A stretch of 64,000 nt of DNA from Treponema_C sp050320395 (GCF_050320395.1 NZ_CP144459.1:2170001-2234000); one strand, 5' to 3'; positions 1-9,243 are shown, counted from the stretch's first letter. The notes: generated by a model from the letters alone, not told the origin. A program made the numbers and translations.

Positions 1-481
1 TGTTATATTGCGCAATGGGTGTGCCTTGATTGTCCTGTAATATGACGGCTGCACTATCGATAATGCGGTCGGGATTGGTAACAAGAGTAAAGCGCTTGGT
101 TTCAATATTGGGTACATAAAGAGTTATTGTATCGCTTACCAGCCCCAAATTGTCGGCCTTTTTCCCGATATAGCCGATACGCGCATAGGGGCGCTTCGTT
201 ACGCGACGACGGCGGCCGTCTGCATGGATCATTTCAGCATGCGGAAATACACGGCGATTTTTTGGCAAATTCGTAAAAGCTCTGTCCTCGATATGCGACA
301 AATACGGGTAGACTATTTGATCGGGGACACAGCCGCGTACGGCATTCGGGGACTGTATTTCCACCGCTTCCGCTTGCACGGACAAGAAAGAAAAAATAAC
401 GGAGGCGTTGTAGCTGCGGTTATCACCTCTGATTACATGCTCAACAGCATCGCGTACATGTTTCACTTTACGCGCTCCCAT
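1..481 (-). CDS. Phage tail-region protein, partial
   Basis: An uninterrupted minus-strand frame opens with ATG at 481 (overlapping the end of the preceding gene by 19 bases) and runs off the left edge of the window without a stop, giving about 160 residues. It starts MGARKVKHVRD. It has no motif I recognise. Its place after the tape measure and the collar-type fibre gene suggests a tail-tip or fibre component, but that is inference from position only. Confidence 0.6.
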   Translation of the reverse strand, partial: MGARKVKHVRDAVEHVIRGDNRSYNASVIFSFLSVQAEAVEIQSPNAVRGCVPDQIVYPYLSHIEDRAFTNLPKNRRVFPHAEMIHADGRRRRVTKRPYARIGYIGKKADNLGLVSDTITLYVPNIETKRFTLVTNPDRIIDSAAVILQDNQGTPIAQYN

Positions 482-1026
482 AGTTGTACGGTTATATTTT
501 TAGGACGGGTTTCGCTTGTTTTTCGAGTATTATTTGCACCGCTCGATTGAGGATATTCACTGCCATCTCCTGCACAGCGCCAACCGGCAGGACCGTTACG
601 TGCAGCTCCCGTTCGCACACGATATGTATGCGTATGTTCCTGCAGGGCATCCATTTGAGCGCCGCCTTCTTTGCCTATTCCGTCCGTATAGGAAACAGAG
701 GTGTTTTCGGAAAAGACTGCGGCATTACCGCCTTCAATACGCAAAAAGTCGCCGGGAAAGCGGCTTGATACGTTTTTCCATTGTGCCGTCGGGTGCGGGT
801 AACGTTCATGCGGTTCCGGATCTCCGGGAAAGCGGACATATTTACTGCCGACAGGCGGTATGTTAGGATCGGCTTTATTGATAAGTTCCAAAGCTTCGGT
901 TATTTTTGCAAGCGAGAAAACGATGTTGTTGTAATTTTGGTCGGTGATAGGATCATCGTTACCGATGGATTCGGGGCGGCGGTTTTTCAGGTCTGCAATG
1001 ATATTTAAAAGGTCGGATTTTAGCAT
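463..1026 (-). CDS. Tail-fibre / tail-collar-like protein
   Basis: A protein of 187 residues. The C-terminal third has the look of phage tail-collar fibre ends: an FPGDFLRIEGGNAAVF segment, then DALQEHTHTY, and a final ETRPKNITVQLWERVK resembling the TRPxNhxhhW ending of many such fibres. It probably contributes to host adsorption at the tail tip. It follows a short tail gene on the minus strand and overlaps the next open frame (start at 481). The family assignment rests on the C-terminal motif only. Confidence 0.6.
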   Translation of the reverse strand: MLKSDLLNIIADLKNRRPESIGNDDPITDQNYNNIVFSLAKITEALELINKADPNIPPVGSKYVRFPGDPEPHERYPHPTAQWKNVSSRFPGDFLRIEGGNAAVFSENTSVSYTDGIGKEGGAQMDALQEHTHTYRVRTGAARNGPAGWRCAGDGSEYPQSSGANNTRKTSETRPKNITVQLWERVK

Positions 1027-1036
1027 AGACGATTCC

Positions 1037-1474
1037 TTAGTTTAAGTTTACGGTTATTCCGCTGTAGATAAATAAGCCGTTTTTACGGGTTTTAAATGCG
1101 TATTTAATCGGCTTTACAAGGTCTATTGTTATTGCTTTAAAATGATTTTTAAAATCGCTGCCGGCAACGGAAGGTATCGATTGTTTTTTTATATACAATT
1201 TTTTTTCTATACCGTATGCGGCATTTTGTAAGGCTGTAATAATGTCAAGAATTGTTTGAAAGTCTTTTTCCGTAAGGAACTCATATTTGATAGCAGCCGA
1301 TTCATATTGACGTATAATATCTTTACGTTTGTGCCCGTCTACAGTAGTAAATGTTGAGGCAATTTCCTGTTGTGCAATTTCAAGAGAAAATCCTTTGGGT
1401 AAGGGGAGAAAGGTGTTTTCTATTTCAATAAAATCATCGGGATAAAATCCGTCTTTGTATTCCGTTTCAGTCAT
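1037..1474 (-). CDS. Conserved phage tail protein, function unknown
   Basis: I prefer ATG 1474 (MTETEYKDGF), two bases after the tape-measure stop at 1477; a longer frame from 1492 would overlap that gene. About 145 residues, with no signal peptide, membrane segment or motif I recognise. Its position directly downstream of the tape measure and upstream of the fibre gene suits a distal-tail or baseplate-hub component. That is positional inference. Confidence 0.55.
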   Translation of the reverse strand: MTETEYKDGFYPDDFIEIENTFLPLPKGFSLEIAQQEIASTFTTVDGHKRKDIIRQYESAAIKYEFLTEKDFQTILDIITALQNAAYGIEKKLYIKKQSIPSVAGSDFKNHFKAITIDLVKPIKYAFKTRKNGLFIYSGITVNLN

Positions 1475-1476
1475 AT

Positions 1477-4400
1477 CTATTCCACAAACCAATTTTGCCG
1501 GGCTTTTTCCATGACCGAAAATAATTCACGGTCATGGCTTCTGAGCACATCCAGTACAACATCGGCACTGTCCTCAATATTATGCGAGAAGGTAAGGCTA
1601 TAAGACGGAGCGTAGCTAAATTGATTTTGGGCAGCGTTATTTTGTACGCCTGCAGCACGGAATATGCGTTCAAGGTTGGGTGCATTGATAGGCAGTATCA
1701 ATTCGGGTAAGCCCGCTTCGGCAACAAGACCGGGGTTTCCGCCGGGTAAACCGATAGGAGTGCCGGAAGTTGAGGGCATGACAATACCGCCTTGCGCAAA
1801 CTTTATCGGGCGCGGGGCCGGCGGTAAAGGCTGTTTGATATAATCAGGCGGTAATGGCTTTTGAGCAACAACAGCAGCTTGTATTCCCGCCATTACAGCT
1901 GCAGCAGTATGTGCAGCCCCGCCTATCGGATCGGGGATTGCAAAACGGGCGACAGCGTTGGCAGTTTCCACTGCCGCTTTTATAGATAAGCTCAAAACGC
2001 TTTGAGCCTTTTCCCATTTCGCTGCTTCTTGGGCAGCTTTTGCCGATGCCTCTCCGGAGGCATTTTCCGTTTGAATACGAGCCACGGCAAACTCGTGTTC
2101 CGCTGCCGACCGCGCATTTAAAAGAGCTATTTCCTGTTGACGTGCTTCTTTATCCCGTTTTTTCTTTTCATCCTCAGCTTTTTTGCGAGCCGCCTCTTCG
2201 GCCTTTTTTTTGCGTTCGGCTTCGGCTTGCTTTTCCAGTTCACGCAGCTTTATGATGTTTGTTTCCTGCTGTATGCCCGCATCAAGTTCGGCAAGGTTTC
2301 TCTCCGTTTCGGCAATTTTTTTTTCATATTCTTCTTCGCGCCGTTGTTCTTCACGTTCGGCATCTTCTATTTGTTTTTGTTCACGCATGTCCGACAGTTC
2401 GTTGTCAATTTCGAGCAGTTTTTGATTACGCTCACGATTTATTGAGGCAAGCGTTTCGGCCGTTTCCTGCTGGCGTCTGGTTTCTTTTTGGCTTATGAGT
2501 GTCTTTGCAATGTCGGCAATGCCGTGCATGGTATCGGTGATAATACTACCGATTTGCTGCATTATTCCTGCAATCTTACCGGCGGCTGTCGCAAAAGAGC
2601 TTTCAAGTTCCTTACCTGCCTCGGCAGAGGCTTTTCCCAAATTCTTTGCTTGCTGTAACGTTGCTGCGGCTTTTTCTTTATCTTTTTCGGAGCCGCTTTC
2701 CGACAGGCGCAAGTACTCTTCCATGAGTTCGTTTTGTTTTTTTAATAAGGCTTTTTGTTTTTCGAGTGTTTTTGTGCGCTCTATTTCTTTTTTGTTGCCG
2801 GTGTATTGACCGAGTTTTTCTTTTAATGCAATTTCATCGTCTATTTGTTTTTTAGTCGTCTCCGTGATGCTGTTTATACGATCCAGCTCTTTTTTGTGTT
2901 TTGCTTCAGCTAAGGTATCAAGGGCTGCATAGGTGTTTTGTGTTTCCGTCTTTATTGACTGCCCCGATTCGCCGACGGCTTTTGCAAGTGATTGTTCAAA
3001 TGTAAGGACTCCTTTGCCGTTTTCTTCGAGTGTTTGGGTGGTATTTTCTTTATGAAAGGTTTTTAAAAGTTCCAGACGTTTTTTATAAAACGATTCTTCA
3101 ATTTTTGTAAGTTCGGCTTGTTCTTCTTGGGTAGACAATTTTCGATCTTTTAAAAGCTGTTTTTCTATGGCGAATTCTTTTTGCAAATGGGCAAGCCGTT
3201 TCGCTTGTGAATTATCAGGGGCCTTTTCATCTTTTCCCGTTTCGTCGTTTTTTGCTTCCGGTTCCGCATTCGGAGTAAAGTCCTTTTGGCTAAAATCCAT
3301 TAAAGCGGCAATGCCTTTTTCGGTTTCGCTGATGTTTGCTTTTAATTTTTCCGCTTCCGCTTGTAATTGCTCTACCGCCTCTTGCGTTTTTTTTATATTT
3401 TTTATCGACTGCGGCAACAGATCATACTTTTGCAATGTATCGCCGGTATCCCGTGCAGCGCGTTTCCCGACTTCGCTTTGCCGTTTTTGTAATTCCTCTC
3501 CTGCCTGCAGCAGTTGCTCCAGCGCTTTCTTTTTATATTCGAGTTCTTCTTTTTTTTCTTGTGCAACTTTTCGTGCTTTTACAACGGCATTGTCTTCGTC
3601 TATCGTTGTTTTGCCGCTTGCCTCATGTGTCGTTAAAAACCCGGAGCCGATAATCTCATTGATTTCTTTTACCAGCTCTTTCATTTTAAGGCTTTCGGCA
3701 TTGGTCAGTTTTTCTTTTTCGTTAAGCGTTGCATATGCTTGCGCAAGCTCCGATATTCTTTGGGCTCGGACGCTTTCAGCTGTAGAGGCATCGAGTCCTG
3801 CAAGGCGGGCTTTGTGCTGCTTTTCCGCAACACGGTCGGCCCATGCGGCAACTTCTTTGAGTGCAACAACCGCTGCTGCAGCTCCTGCTATGGCAAGCAC
3901 AAAGGGATTTGTTAAGCCGATAACACGAAAGGTTGCTTCCAATGCAAGGGCGGCTTTTCGCGCGGCGATGATCCCTTTACCCAGTGTAAAAAGGGCTGTT
4001 GCAAGCGCTGTTGCCGTAATGAGTATTTTACCGGCTGAAACGATAAGCTGCAGTTGGTCTTCATTCAGATTCTTTAAGACTTCGGCAAATTTAAAAGCGG
4101 GAGTTAAAAGGTTTTGCAGGCTCGGAATCAGTTCTTGTCCTATCTTTGTCGCAAAAGCTTCAACATTCAAGCGGGCCTGCTGCAGTTGAAAACCGAAGGC
4201 GTTCGGGCCTCCGACAGTTGCGTCTTTAAAGGCTTGATCTGTCGCTCCGATTGATTCCTGCATGGCGGTCAAGTCGCTTTTAAACTTTGCAGCTCCTTCC
4301 CCTGCAGCATAGAGGGCGAGCTTTCCCGCCTGAGCCGAACCGAACAAATTGCTTATGGGTTCTCCCGTTTTTTCGGCGACACTTTTAAGTGCCTGCATTG

Positions 4401-5205
4401 CACCGGCAAAACCGCCGAAGCGTTCTATCAGTTCGTTTCCCGTCTTTACACCCAGTTCTTCAAAGGCTGCAAGCAGGCGGTCTTGCGGTTTTTGTAATTC
4501 CGTATACACCGCCGACAGTTTTGTTGCAACTTCGGCAGCCCCTCCGATAACACCGGTACCGGAAGAAAAGACTGCAAACATTTCTTCCTGTGTTACACCC
4601 AGCGTTTTGCTCATTGATGTTACGCGCTGCATTGACACGGCAAGTTCGGGAAAGTTTGTCTGTCCGAGTTTGACCGTTGTAAAGGCTAGGTCTGATACTT
4701 TTTTTTGTGCGGCATTTGTCGTATCCCCGTAGGCTTTGGTTACGGCGGATAAAAGCGATATGGCGTCTTTGGTTGTTGCGCCGCCTGCTGTTGCTCCTTT
4801 TGCTGCAAGCTCTAAATGTTTTGCACTGTCGGCAGAATCGCCGAAGGCAGAAATTACTTCGTATAAACCGTCGGTTAAATCTTTGGTTGTTTTACCGACA
4901 GCGGGGGACAGTTCAAGTACATTTTTTTGCAGTTCCCGTATGCGTTCGGTTGCACCGGGAATAAGGGTTTGTACGGCGCCGAAACCCTTATTAAACTCGA
5001 CGGCAAGTTTTGCCGCCGCAGCTCCCAGTGCGGCTATAGCGGCGGTTGCGACTGCCGCCTGTTTTGCAGCCGTGCCGAACAGTGCATTGGCATCCTTTGT
5101 TTTTTTTGTAAAATCGTCAAGTTTTTTATTGGATTCGTCGACCGCTTTTTTAAGCCGGTCGGCATCTCCGATTATCTTAAAAACAAGTTCCCTCGCCGCT
5201 GCCAT
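1477..5205 (-). CDS. Tail tape-measure protein
   Basis: At 1242 residues this is the longest gene of the left arm, as expected for the protein that sets tail length and fills the tail tube. Residues 1-300 resemble the tape-measure minor-tail domain (repeated VSMQRVTSMSK and GTGVIGGAAEVATKL type helices). Hydrophobic helices lie around 390-450, and long charged coiled coil follows at about 540-1080, rich in KEE/RRQQE repeats. It directly follows the frameshifted chaperone, the canonical siphovirus order. Large reading frames on the opposite strand here are shadows of this gene. Confidence 0.9.
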   Translation of the reverse strand: MAAARELVFKIIGDADRLKKAVDESNKKLDDFTKKTKDANALFGTAAKQAAVATAAIAALGAAAAKLAVEFNKGFGAVQTLIPGATERIRELQKNVLELSPAVGKTTKDLTDGLYEVISAFGDSADSAKHLELAAKGATAGGATTKDAISLLSAVTKAYGDTTNAAQKKVSDLAFTTVKLGQTNFPELAVSMQRVTSMSKTLGVTQEEMFAVFSSGTGVIGGAAEVATKLSAVYTELQKPQDRLLAAFEELGVKTGNELIERFGGFAGAMQALKSVAEKTGEPISNLFGSAQAGKLALYAAGEGAAKFKSDLTAMQESIGATDQAFKDATVGGPNAFGFQLQQARLNVEAFATKIGQELIPSLQNLLTPAFKFAEVLKNLNEDQLQLIVSAGKILITATALATALFTLGKGIIAARKAALALEATFRVIGLTNPFVLAIAGAAAAVVALKEVAAWADRVAEKQHKARLAGLDASTAESVRAQRISELAQAYATLNEKEKLTNAESLKMKELVKEINEIIGSGFLTTHEASGKTTIDEDNAVVKARKVAQEKKEELEYKKKALEQLLQAGEELQKRQSEVGKRAARDTGDTLQKYDLLPQSIKNIKKTQEAVEQLQAEAEKLKANISETEKGIAALMDFSQKDFTPNAEPEAKNDETGKDEKAPDNSQAKRLAHLQKEFAIEKQLLKDRKLSTQEEQAELTKIEESFYKKRLELLKTFHKENTTQTLEENGKGVLTFEQSLAKAVGESGQSIKTETQNTYAALDTLAEAKHKKELDRINSITETTKKQIDDEIALKEKLGQYTGNKKEIERTKTLEKQKALLKKQNELMEEYLRLSESGSEKDKEKAAATLQQAKNLGKASAEAGKELESSFATAAGKIAGIMQQIGSIITDTMHGIADIAKTLISQKETRRQQETAETLASINRERNQKLLEIDNELSDMREQKQIEDAEREEQRREEEYEKKIAETERNLAELDAGIQQETNIIKLRELEKQAEAERKKKAEEAARKKAEDEKKKRDKEARQQEIALLNARSAAEHEFAVARIQTENASGEASAKAAQEAAKWEKAQSVLSLSIKAAVETANAVARFAIPDPIGGAAHTAAAVMAGIQAAVVAQKPLPPDYIKQPLPPAPRPIKFAQGGIVMPSTSGTPIGLPGGNPGLVAEAGLPELILPINAPNLERIFRAAGVQNNAAQNQFSYAPSYSLTFSHNIEDSADVVLDVLRSHDRELFSVMEKARQNWFVE

Positions 5206-5215
5206 TATAACCTCT

Positions 5216-5775
5216 TTATTGATATAAAGCGACCAGAGCCTGATCGCTTATATGTTCCGTTTCATGCTCTTTGACGATTCCCTTTTGCATAAGGATAAAG
5301 TCAAACCCGTTTTTAACCTTTTTTAACAGTGTTTCAAGCGACCAGTTTAAAAGGATTTCTTTTTCACTTATATGATATAAAAGGAGTGCCTGATCTATAA
5401 GATTTCCCCAGTCGTTTTTTTTTCATTGCCGCCTGTTTCATCCGTTTCAACATTACCGAGATTACGGATAATAGCCGTAACGATTATCTGATACATGGCG
5501 ATTATTTGACTGTTGCTCGCATTTTTAAGCAGGTAATCAGCTGTAAAATTTTCGTTATAAAATGAGCAAAAAAGGGAGACGGCTTTTACGTTGTCTTCAA
5601 GCAGTTTTTTAGGGCTTTCGTCCGTCTTTTGCTCTTCAATCGATTTGTTATAGGTTTCCAAAAGCGGAATCGACAAACCGGACGGTATATAGCCGACTTC
5701 AAATTCTTCGCCCAAGAATTGTACCTTTTCACTTTCTGCCCGTAATGTGTCCAAATTGGTAAAATTGTTATTCAT
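5216..5775 (-). CDS. Tail assembly chaperone, -1 frameshift product (gpGT-like)
   Basis: The 126-residue upstream frame ends with GNEKKTTGEIL at 5395. Before that stop, nine consecutive A on the minus strand (T run at 5415-5423) form an A-AAA-AAA slippery site. A -1 shift there opens a stop-free frame (KKNDWGNLIDQALLLYHISE onward) of about 66 codons, ending at TAA 5218-5216, eleven bases before the tape-measure start. This is the lambda gpG/gpGT arrangement: the short form and the rarer extended form chaperone the tape measure. The frame is seen directly; frameshifting itself is inferred. Confidence 0.82.
5395..5775 (-). CDS. Tail assembly chaperone, short form (gpG-like)
   Basis: A 126-residue acidic protein, start ATG 5775 after a GGAGG ribosome site. 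It is the zero-frame product of the gene whose -1 frameshift gives the 5216-5775 form. By analogy with gpG it should bind the tape measure during tail assembly and be absent from the virion. It has little primary-sequence signature. The assignment rests on order (tail tube, chaperone, tape measure) and the slippery run near its 3' end. Confidence 0.78.
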   Translation of the reverse strand: MNNNFTNLDTLRAESEKVQFLGEEFEVGYIPSGLSIPLLETYNKSIEEQKTDESPKKLLEDNVKAVSLFCSFYNENFTADYLLKNASNSQIIAMYQIIVTAIIRNLGNVETDETGGNEKKTTGEIL

Positions 5776-5791
5776 TATAAAACCTCCTAAA

Positions 5792-5827
5792 AGGCTGCCT
5801 TAAAAGATTGTATTTTTAAGGCAGCCT
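5792..5827 (-). terminator. Hairpin between tail-tube and chaperone genes
   Basis: A perfect 14-bp inverted repeat (AGGCTGCCTTAAAA at 5792-5805 and its complement at 5814-5827) with an 8-base loop. On the transcribed strand it is followed by TTTT and then the ribosome site of the chaperone gene. It may partly terminate or process the late transcript, so that tail tube is made in excess over chaperone and tape measure. Confidence 0.55.
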
Positions 5828-5839
5828 GTATTTATTTCT

Positions 5840-6694
5840 TTACACTTCCTGACCTTCGCGGTACAAACTGAAAGCTTCCAGTTCAGGATCGAGAATTAAA
5901 TCCGGATGCGGGGAAAACTCGAATGCCATAGGCACTTCGGCAACGTTGTCCGTATCGTTTTTTGATTTGAGCGTGATACTGTCTTCGGCATCGTAGAAGC
6001 CGTACGGGAACTCGAAGGTGCGGCTGATGGTTCTGCCGTCTTCGGTTTTGCGTTTGTTGGTTAAACGCATCGATATGGGCTGTACTACGCCGCCTGAGCC
6101 TTTACCCAGACTGTAAGACTTAAGGCGGGCAACTTCATATTCGACCGTTACGGCTTTGGACGCATCAAATTGTCCGCCTGCGGTAAAGGTATAGCCCCAC
6201 ATTCCGCCGCTTCCCCGGTCGACCGTATAATCGGCTGTAACGGCGAGGGTTTTGCTGCCCTGTTTGATGACGATGTTTTCAGGTTTTGCACCGTCATAAT
6301 TGGCATAGACAAAATCGTAGTGCTTGTCTTTTTCGGCAGTATTGGCAGCTTTGGTGTCGGTTTCTTTGTGTTTTTCCGCCGGTACGGTGGTAACGGTTAC
6401 AAGACCGTGCATAACTTTTCCCAAAAGCGGTAAGTGCCGTTCCAGCAAACTGAATTCGACTTTTGCCTTTACATCGGTTTGTCCCTTGAGCGGGACGGTG
6501 CCGTTGTCGGCTTTAACATCGATTTTACTGGCTGAAAACGATATTTTAATACCGCGGGCAAGCCCCAAATCTTCAAGGTCTTTTAAACTCCACGTTTTTT
6601 TGACCTTGTCTACATCGATTTTTTCTTTGGACAGCTCGATTTTTGCACTTGCCAAAACCATGCTGTTCGGATTTTTTGATGCGGTTAAGTCCAT
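5840..6694 (-). CDS. Major tail tube protein (probable)
   Basis: A beta-rich protein of 284 residues without membrane segments, starting MDLTASKNPNSMVLASAKIE. The central part (about 115-190) looks like an inserted Ig-like or carbohydrate-binding fold (HYDFVYANYDGAKPENIVIK, then YTVDRGSGGMWGYTF), a common decoration of siphovirus tube proteins. Its place two genes after the head-tail joining proteins and directly before the tail chaperone is that of the tube gene. A strong hairpin downstream fits high expression. Assigned by context and fold impression; no diagnostic motif. Confidence 0.62.
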   Translation of the reverse strand: MDLTASKNPNSMVLASAKIELSKEKIDVDKVKKTWSLKDLEDLGLARGIKISFSASKIDVKADNGTVPLKGQTDVKAKVEFSLLERHLPLLGKVMHGLVTVTTVPAEKHKETDTKAANTAEKDKHYDFVYANYDGAKPENIVIKQGSKTLAVTADYTVDRGSGGMWGYTFTAGGQFDASKAVTVEYEVARLKSYSLGKGSGGVVQPISMRLTNKRKTEDGRTISRTFEFPYGFYDAEDSITLKSKNDTDNVAEVPMAFEFSPHPDLILDPELEAFSLYREGQEV

Positions 6695-6718
6695 CTTTTA
6701 CTCCTTTAAAATAAATTC

Positions 6719-7171
6719 TTATATGAACTCGTCCGAATTGAATTCCAATTGGACAAGCCAACTTTCGTTATATGAAAATGAGCGTTCTTCGGTTTCCTGT
6801 AAGTCGGAAAAAAGGTCGTCATCTTCTCTGAGTGCCGTATGGTAGGCTATGCCGTATACGGCACTTTCTTCGTTTGTTTTTTCGCGGATAGTAAAACCTT
6901 CGGCTTGGTCAAAAAAGTGTGCCAAAGAAACCGAGCGGCTTAAGCAGTCGTTTATGCCCGGATCGCTTGCAGGGATTTCGGCGTAGACGGTTGCCCTAAG
7001 TCTTAGGCGTGTTCTGCCGTTCCCGACTATCACAGGGTGCGGTAAAAGGTTTAGCTCCACATGAAACTTTTCGCTTTTTAACAAGGACGGCATTATTACA
7101 GCCTGCGTTCCCGTTTGTGTTTGTAAGTGTGCGGCGTATGCTTTGACGGCTTCAAGGAGTTTAAGCTTCAT
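6719..7171 (-). CDS. Tail terminator / head-tail joining protein (probable)
   Basis: A protein of 150 residues (MKLKLLEAVKAYAAHLQ start). Its start overlaps the end of the previous gene by 11 bases, implying translational coupling. Size, a helical N-terminus followed by beta-rich sequence with PHPVIVGNGRTRLRLR, and its place between the virion-morphogenesis gene and the tail tube suit a Mu gp37-type or lambda gpU-type tail terminator. I cannot name a family with certainty. Confidence 0.5.
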   Translation of the reverse strand: MKLKLLEAVKAYAAHLQTQTGTQAVIMPSLLKSEKFHVELNLLPHPVIVGNGRTRLRLRATVYAEIPASDPGINDCLSRSVSLAHFFDQAEGFTIREKTNEESAVYGIAYHTALREDDDLFSDLQETEERSFSYNESWLVQLEFNSDEFI

Positions 7172-7787
7172 AATATGCTCCTATGCGCTTTTCGATTGCC
7201 GCCATGACATCATTAGGCAGGAACATAAAGGGGCGGGCCGGAACCGTTATGCTTTTTTTTAAGATGAAAAGAGCAAAAGCGTTTTCTCCTTCTTTTTTTG
7301 CCATAATGACATTGGCGCGTACACGTGTACCTCTTTTGTACGGGCGGTAAACCGCGCACCCGCTTCTTTGAAGCCCCGCAATGACTTCGGCAGCCGACCA
7401 ACCGTAAGTACGATACAGTGTACGTGTATAGGCACTTGCGGGCAGACATAAGAATTTTGCTCCTTTAGGGCGGATTACGGTTTTCGTTCTTCCGTCTTCG
7501 GGGTTATGAATATGTGCATAGGGTACATTCGTTCCGACTACCGCCTCGGTTTCCGTGCTGCGTGCCGTAAGGCTTCTCCTCAATGTTCCTATATCTTTAA
7601 GTGTGTTGTTGCCATCTTTTACCGCCTTTGTTAAGGGCGCATTATCGGGCTTTATACCGCTTTCGATATTCTTTTGAATGGCCGATAACGCCATAAGCGA
7701 AATCTCTTTCATTAAGGGTTTGCGGTTTGCAATTTTATTGAAAAAGCTTTTTTTTACGTGTTCTTCAATTTCGATTTTTACCTGCAT
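7161..7787 (-). CDS. Virion morphogenesis protein, Mu gpG-like
   Basis: A protein of 208 residues resembling the phage virion-morphogenesis family (Mu G / P2 S tail completion): helical N-terminus (KKSFFNKIANRKPLMKEIS), a TLRRSLTARS segment, then VVGTNVPYAHIHNPEDG, where the G-T-N-V-P-Y-A-H signature of this family is clear. An insert at about 115-175 interrupts the usual C-terminal RPFM motif (PARPFMFLP, about residue 190). It probably completes the head-tail joint. It lies four bases after the DUF1320-like gene. Confidence 0.7.
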   Translation of the reverse strand: MQVKIEIEEHVKKSFFNKIANRKPLMKEISLMALSAIQKNIESGIKPDNAPLTKAVKDGNNTLKDIGTLRRSLTARSTETEAVVGTNVPYAHIHNPEDGRTKTVIRPKGAKFLCLPASAYTRTLYRTYGWSAAEVIAGLQRSGCAVYRPYKRGTRVRANVIMAKKEGENAFALFILKKSITVPARPFMFLPNDVMAAIEKRIGAYYEA

Positions 7788-7790
7788 GTA

Positions 7791-8231
7791 CTACCCCTTT
7801 TTTGCTTTTGAATGAGCGATAAAAGGAATTAATACTTCCCGTTCTTTTTGAACCGAACGGTAACGGTCGCTGATAAGCCGTTCCGCTTTTTCCATGTAGC
7901 CTTTTGCTCTGTAACGGTCGCCGTTGTACAAATACAATTCATAGACGGTTAACGTTTTGATAATTTCGCTTTGCGTTTTACTGTATTTGTTTAATTTTTC
8001 GTCCACGAGGAGCAGCATGGTTTCCGCCAAAGCTGTTGCTTTTTCGATACAGTCAAGCGTTACTTCATCCGCGCTGCGGTTTTCGTCCCAGCTTAATTCG
8101 CCGTAGAGCTTGGGACTGATAAAATCTTTAATATCGGAAACGGAGACAACGGCAGTATTCTCTTGTGTTCCGGCTGTGCCGGAAGGAGGCTGCCCGGCAG
8201 GGCTTACCGGTAAACTGTCAAGATAGTCCAT
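7791..8231 (-). CDS. Head-tail connector, Mu gp36 / DUF1320-like
   Basis: A protein of 146 residues. After a low-complexity N-terminus (about 1-30), it has the DUF1320 pattern: SVSDIKDFISPKLYGELS, a helix with IEKATALAETMLL, and a C-terminal YELYLYNGDRYRAKGYMEKAERL. DUF1320 proteins sit between capsid and tail genes in Mu-like phages and build the connector. Located directly downstream of the capsid gene on the minus strand. Confidence 0.7.
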   Translation of the reverse strand: MDYLDSLPVSPAGQPPSGTAGTQENTAVVSVSDIKDFISPKLYGELSWDENRSADEVTLDCIEKATALAETMLLLVDEKLNKYSKTQSEIIKTLTVYELYLYNGDRYRAKGYMEKAERLISDRYRSVQKEREVLIPFIAHSKAKKG

Positions 8232-8251
8232 ACCTGTTGTCTCCGAAATCT

Positions 8252-9241
8252 TTAGGCTAAATATTTACGAATAACCGTTTTACTTACCGCAAGAGCGGGA
8301 AGCGGTTTACTCATACCGATAATTTTGTATCCGGACGGATCTTTGCTTTCCACCTGTTTGGCAAAAAACGGCAGGGGTTTTAAGCCTGCATCGAAATCGT
8401 CCAGCGCAAGATAAAAGAGGGTGCCGGGGTTTGCAAGGTCGATTGTTTGGATCGATTTTGCAGAGACGACATCGGTTAAGGTGCTTGATCCGGGGACGGC
8501 ATAGGTTGCGCTTATAGGCATAAGCTTGTATTTGCCGAACAAGATGCACCCGTAATCCGTCCACTGGACGGGGATATTGGGGGACGAGGAAGCGGCAATC
8601 ATACCGATAATTGCCGAATACACATCGGTTCCGACCAAATAGCGGACATCGGTTGTACAGCCGGTTTTGCGCTGCTCCAAAAAGTGCTGCTCAAGGTTCG
8701 TCTGTAACACCGCAATGTCTTTGCCGGTGATATCCGTATCGGTCATTTTTTGGGGCTTACCCAAACTTACCTTGTAGGTGTCGAGTGCACCGCCTGCAGT
8801 TGCGGCAGGATAGGAGATTTCTCCGGAAAGAGCTTGCGCGCACAAAATCTCGGTAGACACCGAAATGCGGTCGCGCAAGGTTTCAACGGTTTCGTTGAGC
8901 TTTGCATTGATGCTTTCGGTTTCTCCGGTAGAAATCATATCGTTGATTTCTTTTGCCGACAAAAATACCGAAGGCTTAAATCCTTCCGGCTGCAAGACAT
9001 TTATGTCTTTTTTACCTTCGTTTACCGGATACGATGCCGATCCGCGGGTAACAACCGGAACGGCTCCCGTTGTGTTTTCGACTTCGGCGATTCCGATTAC
9101 CGAGGATGTTTTTTGCTTGCGCTTGCTTTCGGGGAACAGCAAATCCTTAATAGGCGTTTGCGGTTTGGGCAGCGATATAAGCACATCGGTAAGGTGCTTT
9201 GTCGTAAAAAACGACTGTAATGTCGATTCAATACGAGGCAT
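8252..9241 (-). CDS. Major capsid protein, lambda gpE-like
   Basis: A protein of 329 residues, close to the size of lambda gpE. It shares that family's layout: N-terminal arm ending in a helix with PIKDLLFPE, a VTRGSASYPVNEGKKDI loop comparable with the RGG-containing loop of gpE, then LSAKEINDM and a long helix ending in RDRISVSTEILCAQALSGE. The gene lies between a small decoration-type gene and the DUF1320 connector. Mu's own capsid gene T is a different family, so this phage joins Mu-type replication to a lambda-type shell. Confidence 0.75.
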   Translation of the reverse strand: MPRIESTLQSFFTTKHLTDVLISLPKPQTPIKDLLFPESKRKQKTSSVIGIAEVENTTGAVPVVTRGSASYPVNEGKKDINVLQPEGFKPSVFLSAKEINDMISTGETESINAKLNETVETLRDRISVSTEILCAQALSGEISYPAATAGGALDTYKVSLGKPQKMTDTDITGKDIAVLQTNLEQHFLEQRKTGCTTDVRYLVGTDVYSAIIGMIAASSSPNIPVQWTDYGCILFGKYKLMPISATYAVPGSSTLTDVVSAKSIQTIDLANPGTLFYLALDDFDAGLKPLPFFAKQVESKDPSGYKIIGMSKPLPALAVSKTVIRKYLA

Positions 9242-9243
9242 AA

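Noticed and set aside
1..3. Window begins with TGT, as a Mu-like end would
   Set aside because: A tail gene reads through this point without a stop, so it is not a prophage end.
3167..4189. 340-codon open frame on the plus strand
   Set aside because: It is the reverse complement of the tape-measure coiled coil; the Ser/Ala/Phe-rich composition is the mirror of Lys/Glu/Ala-rich repeats.
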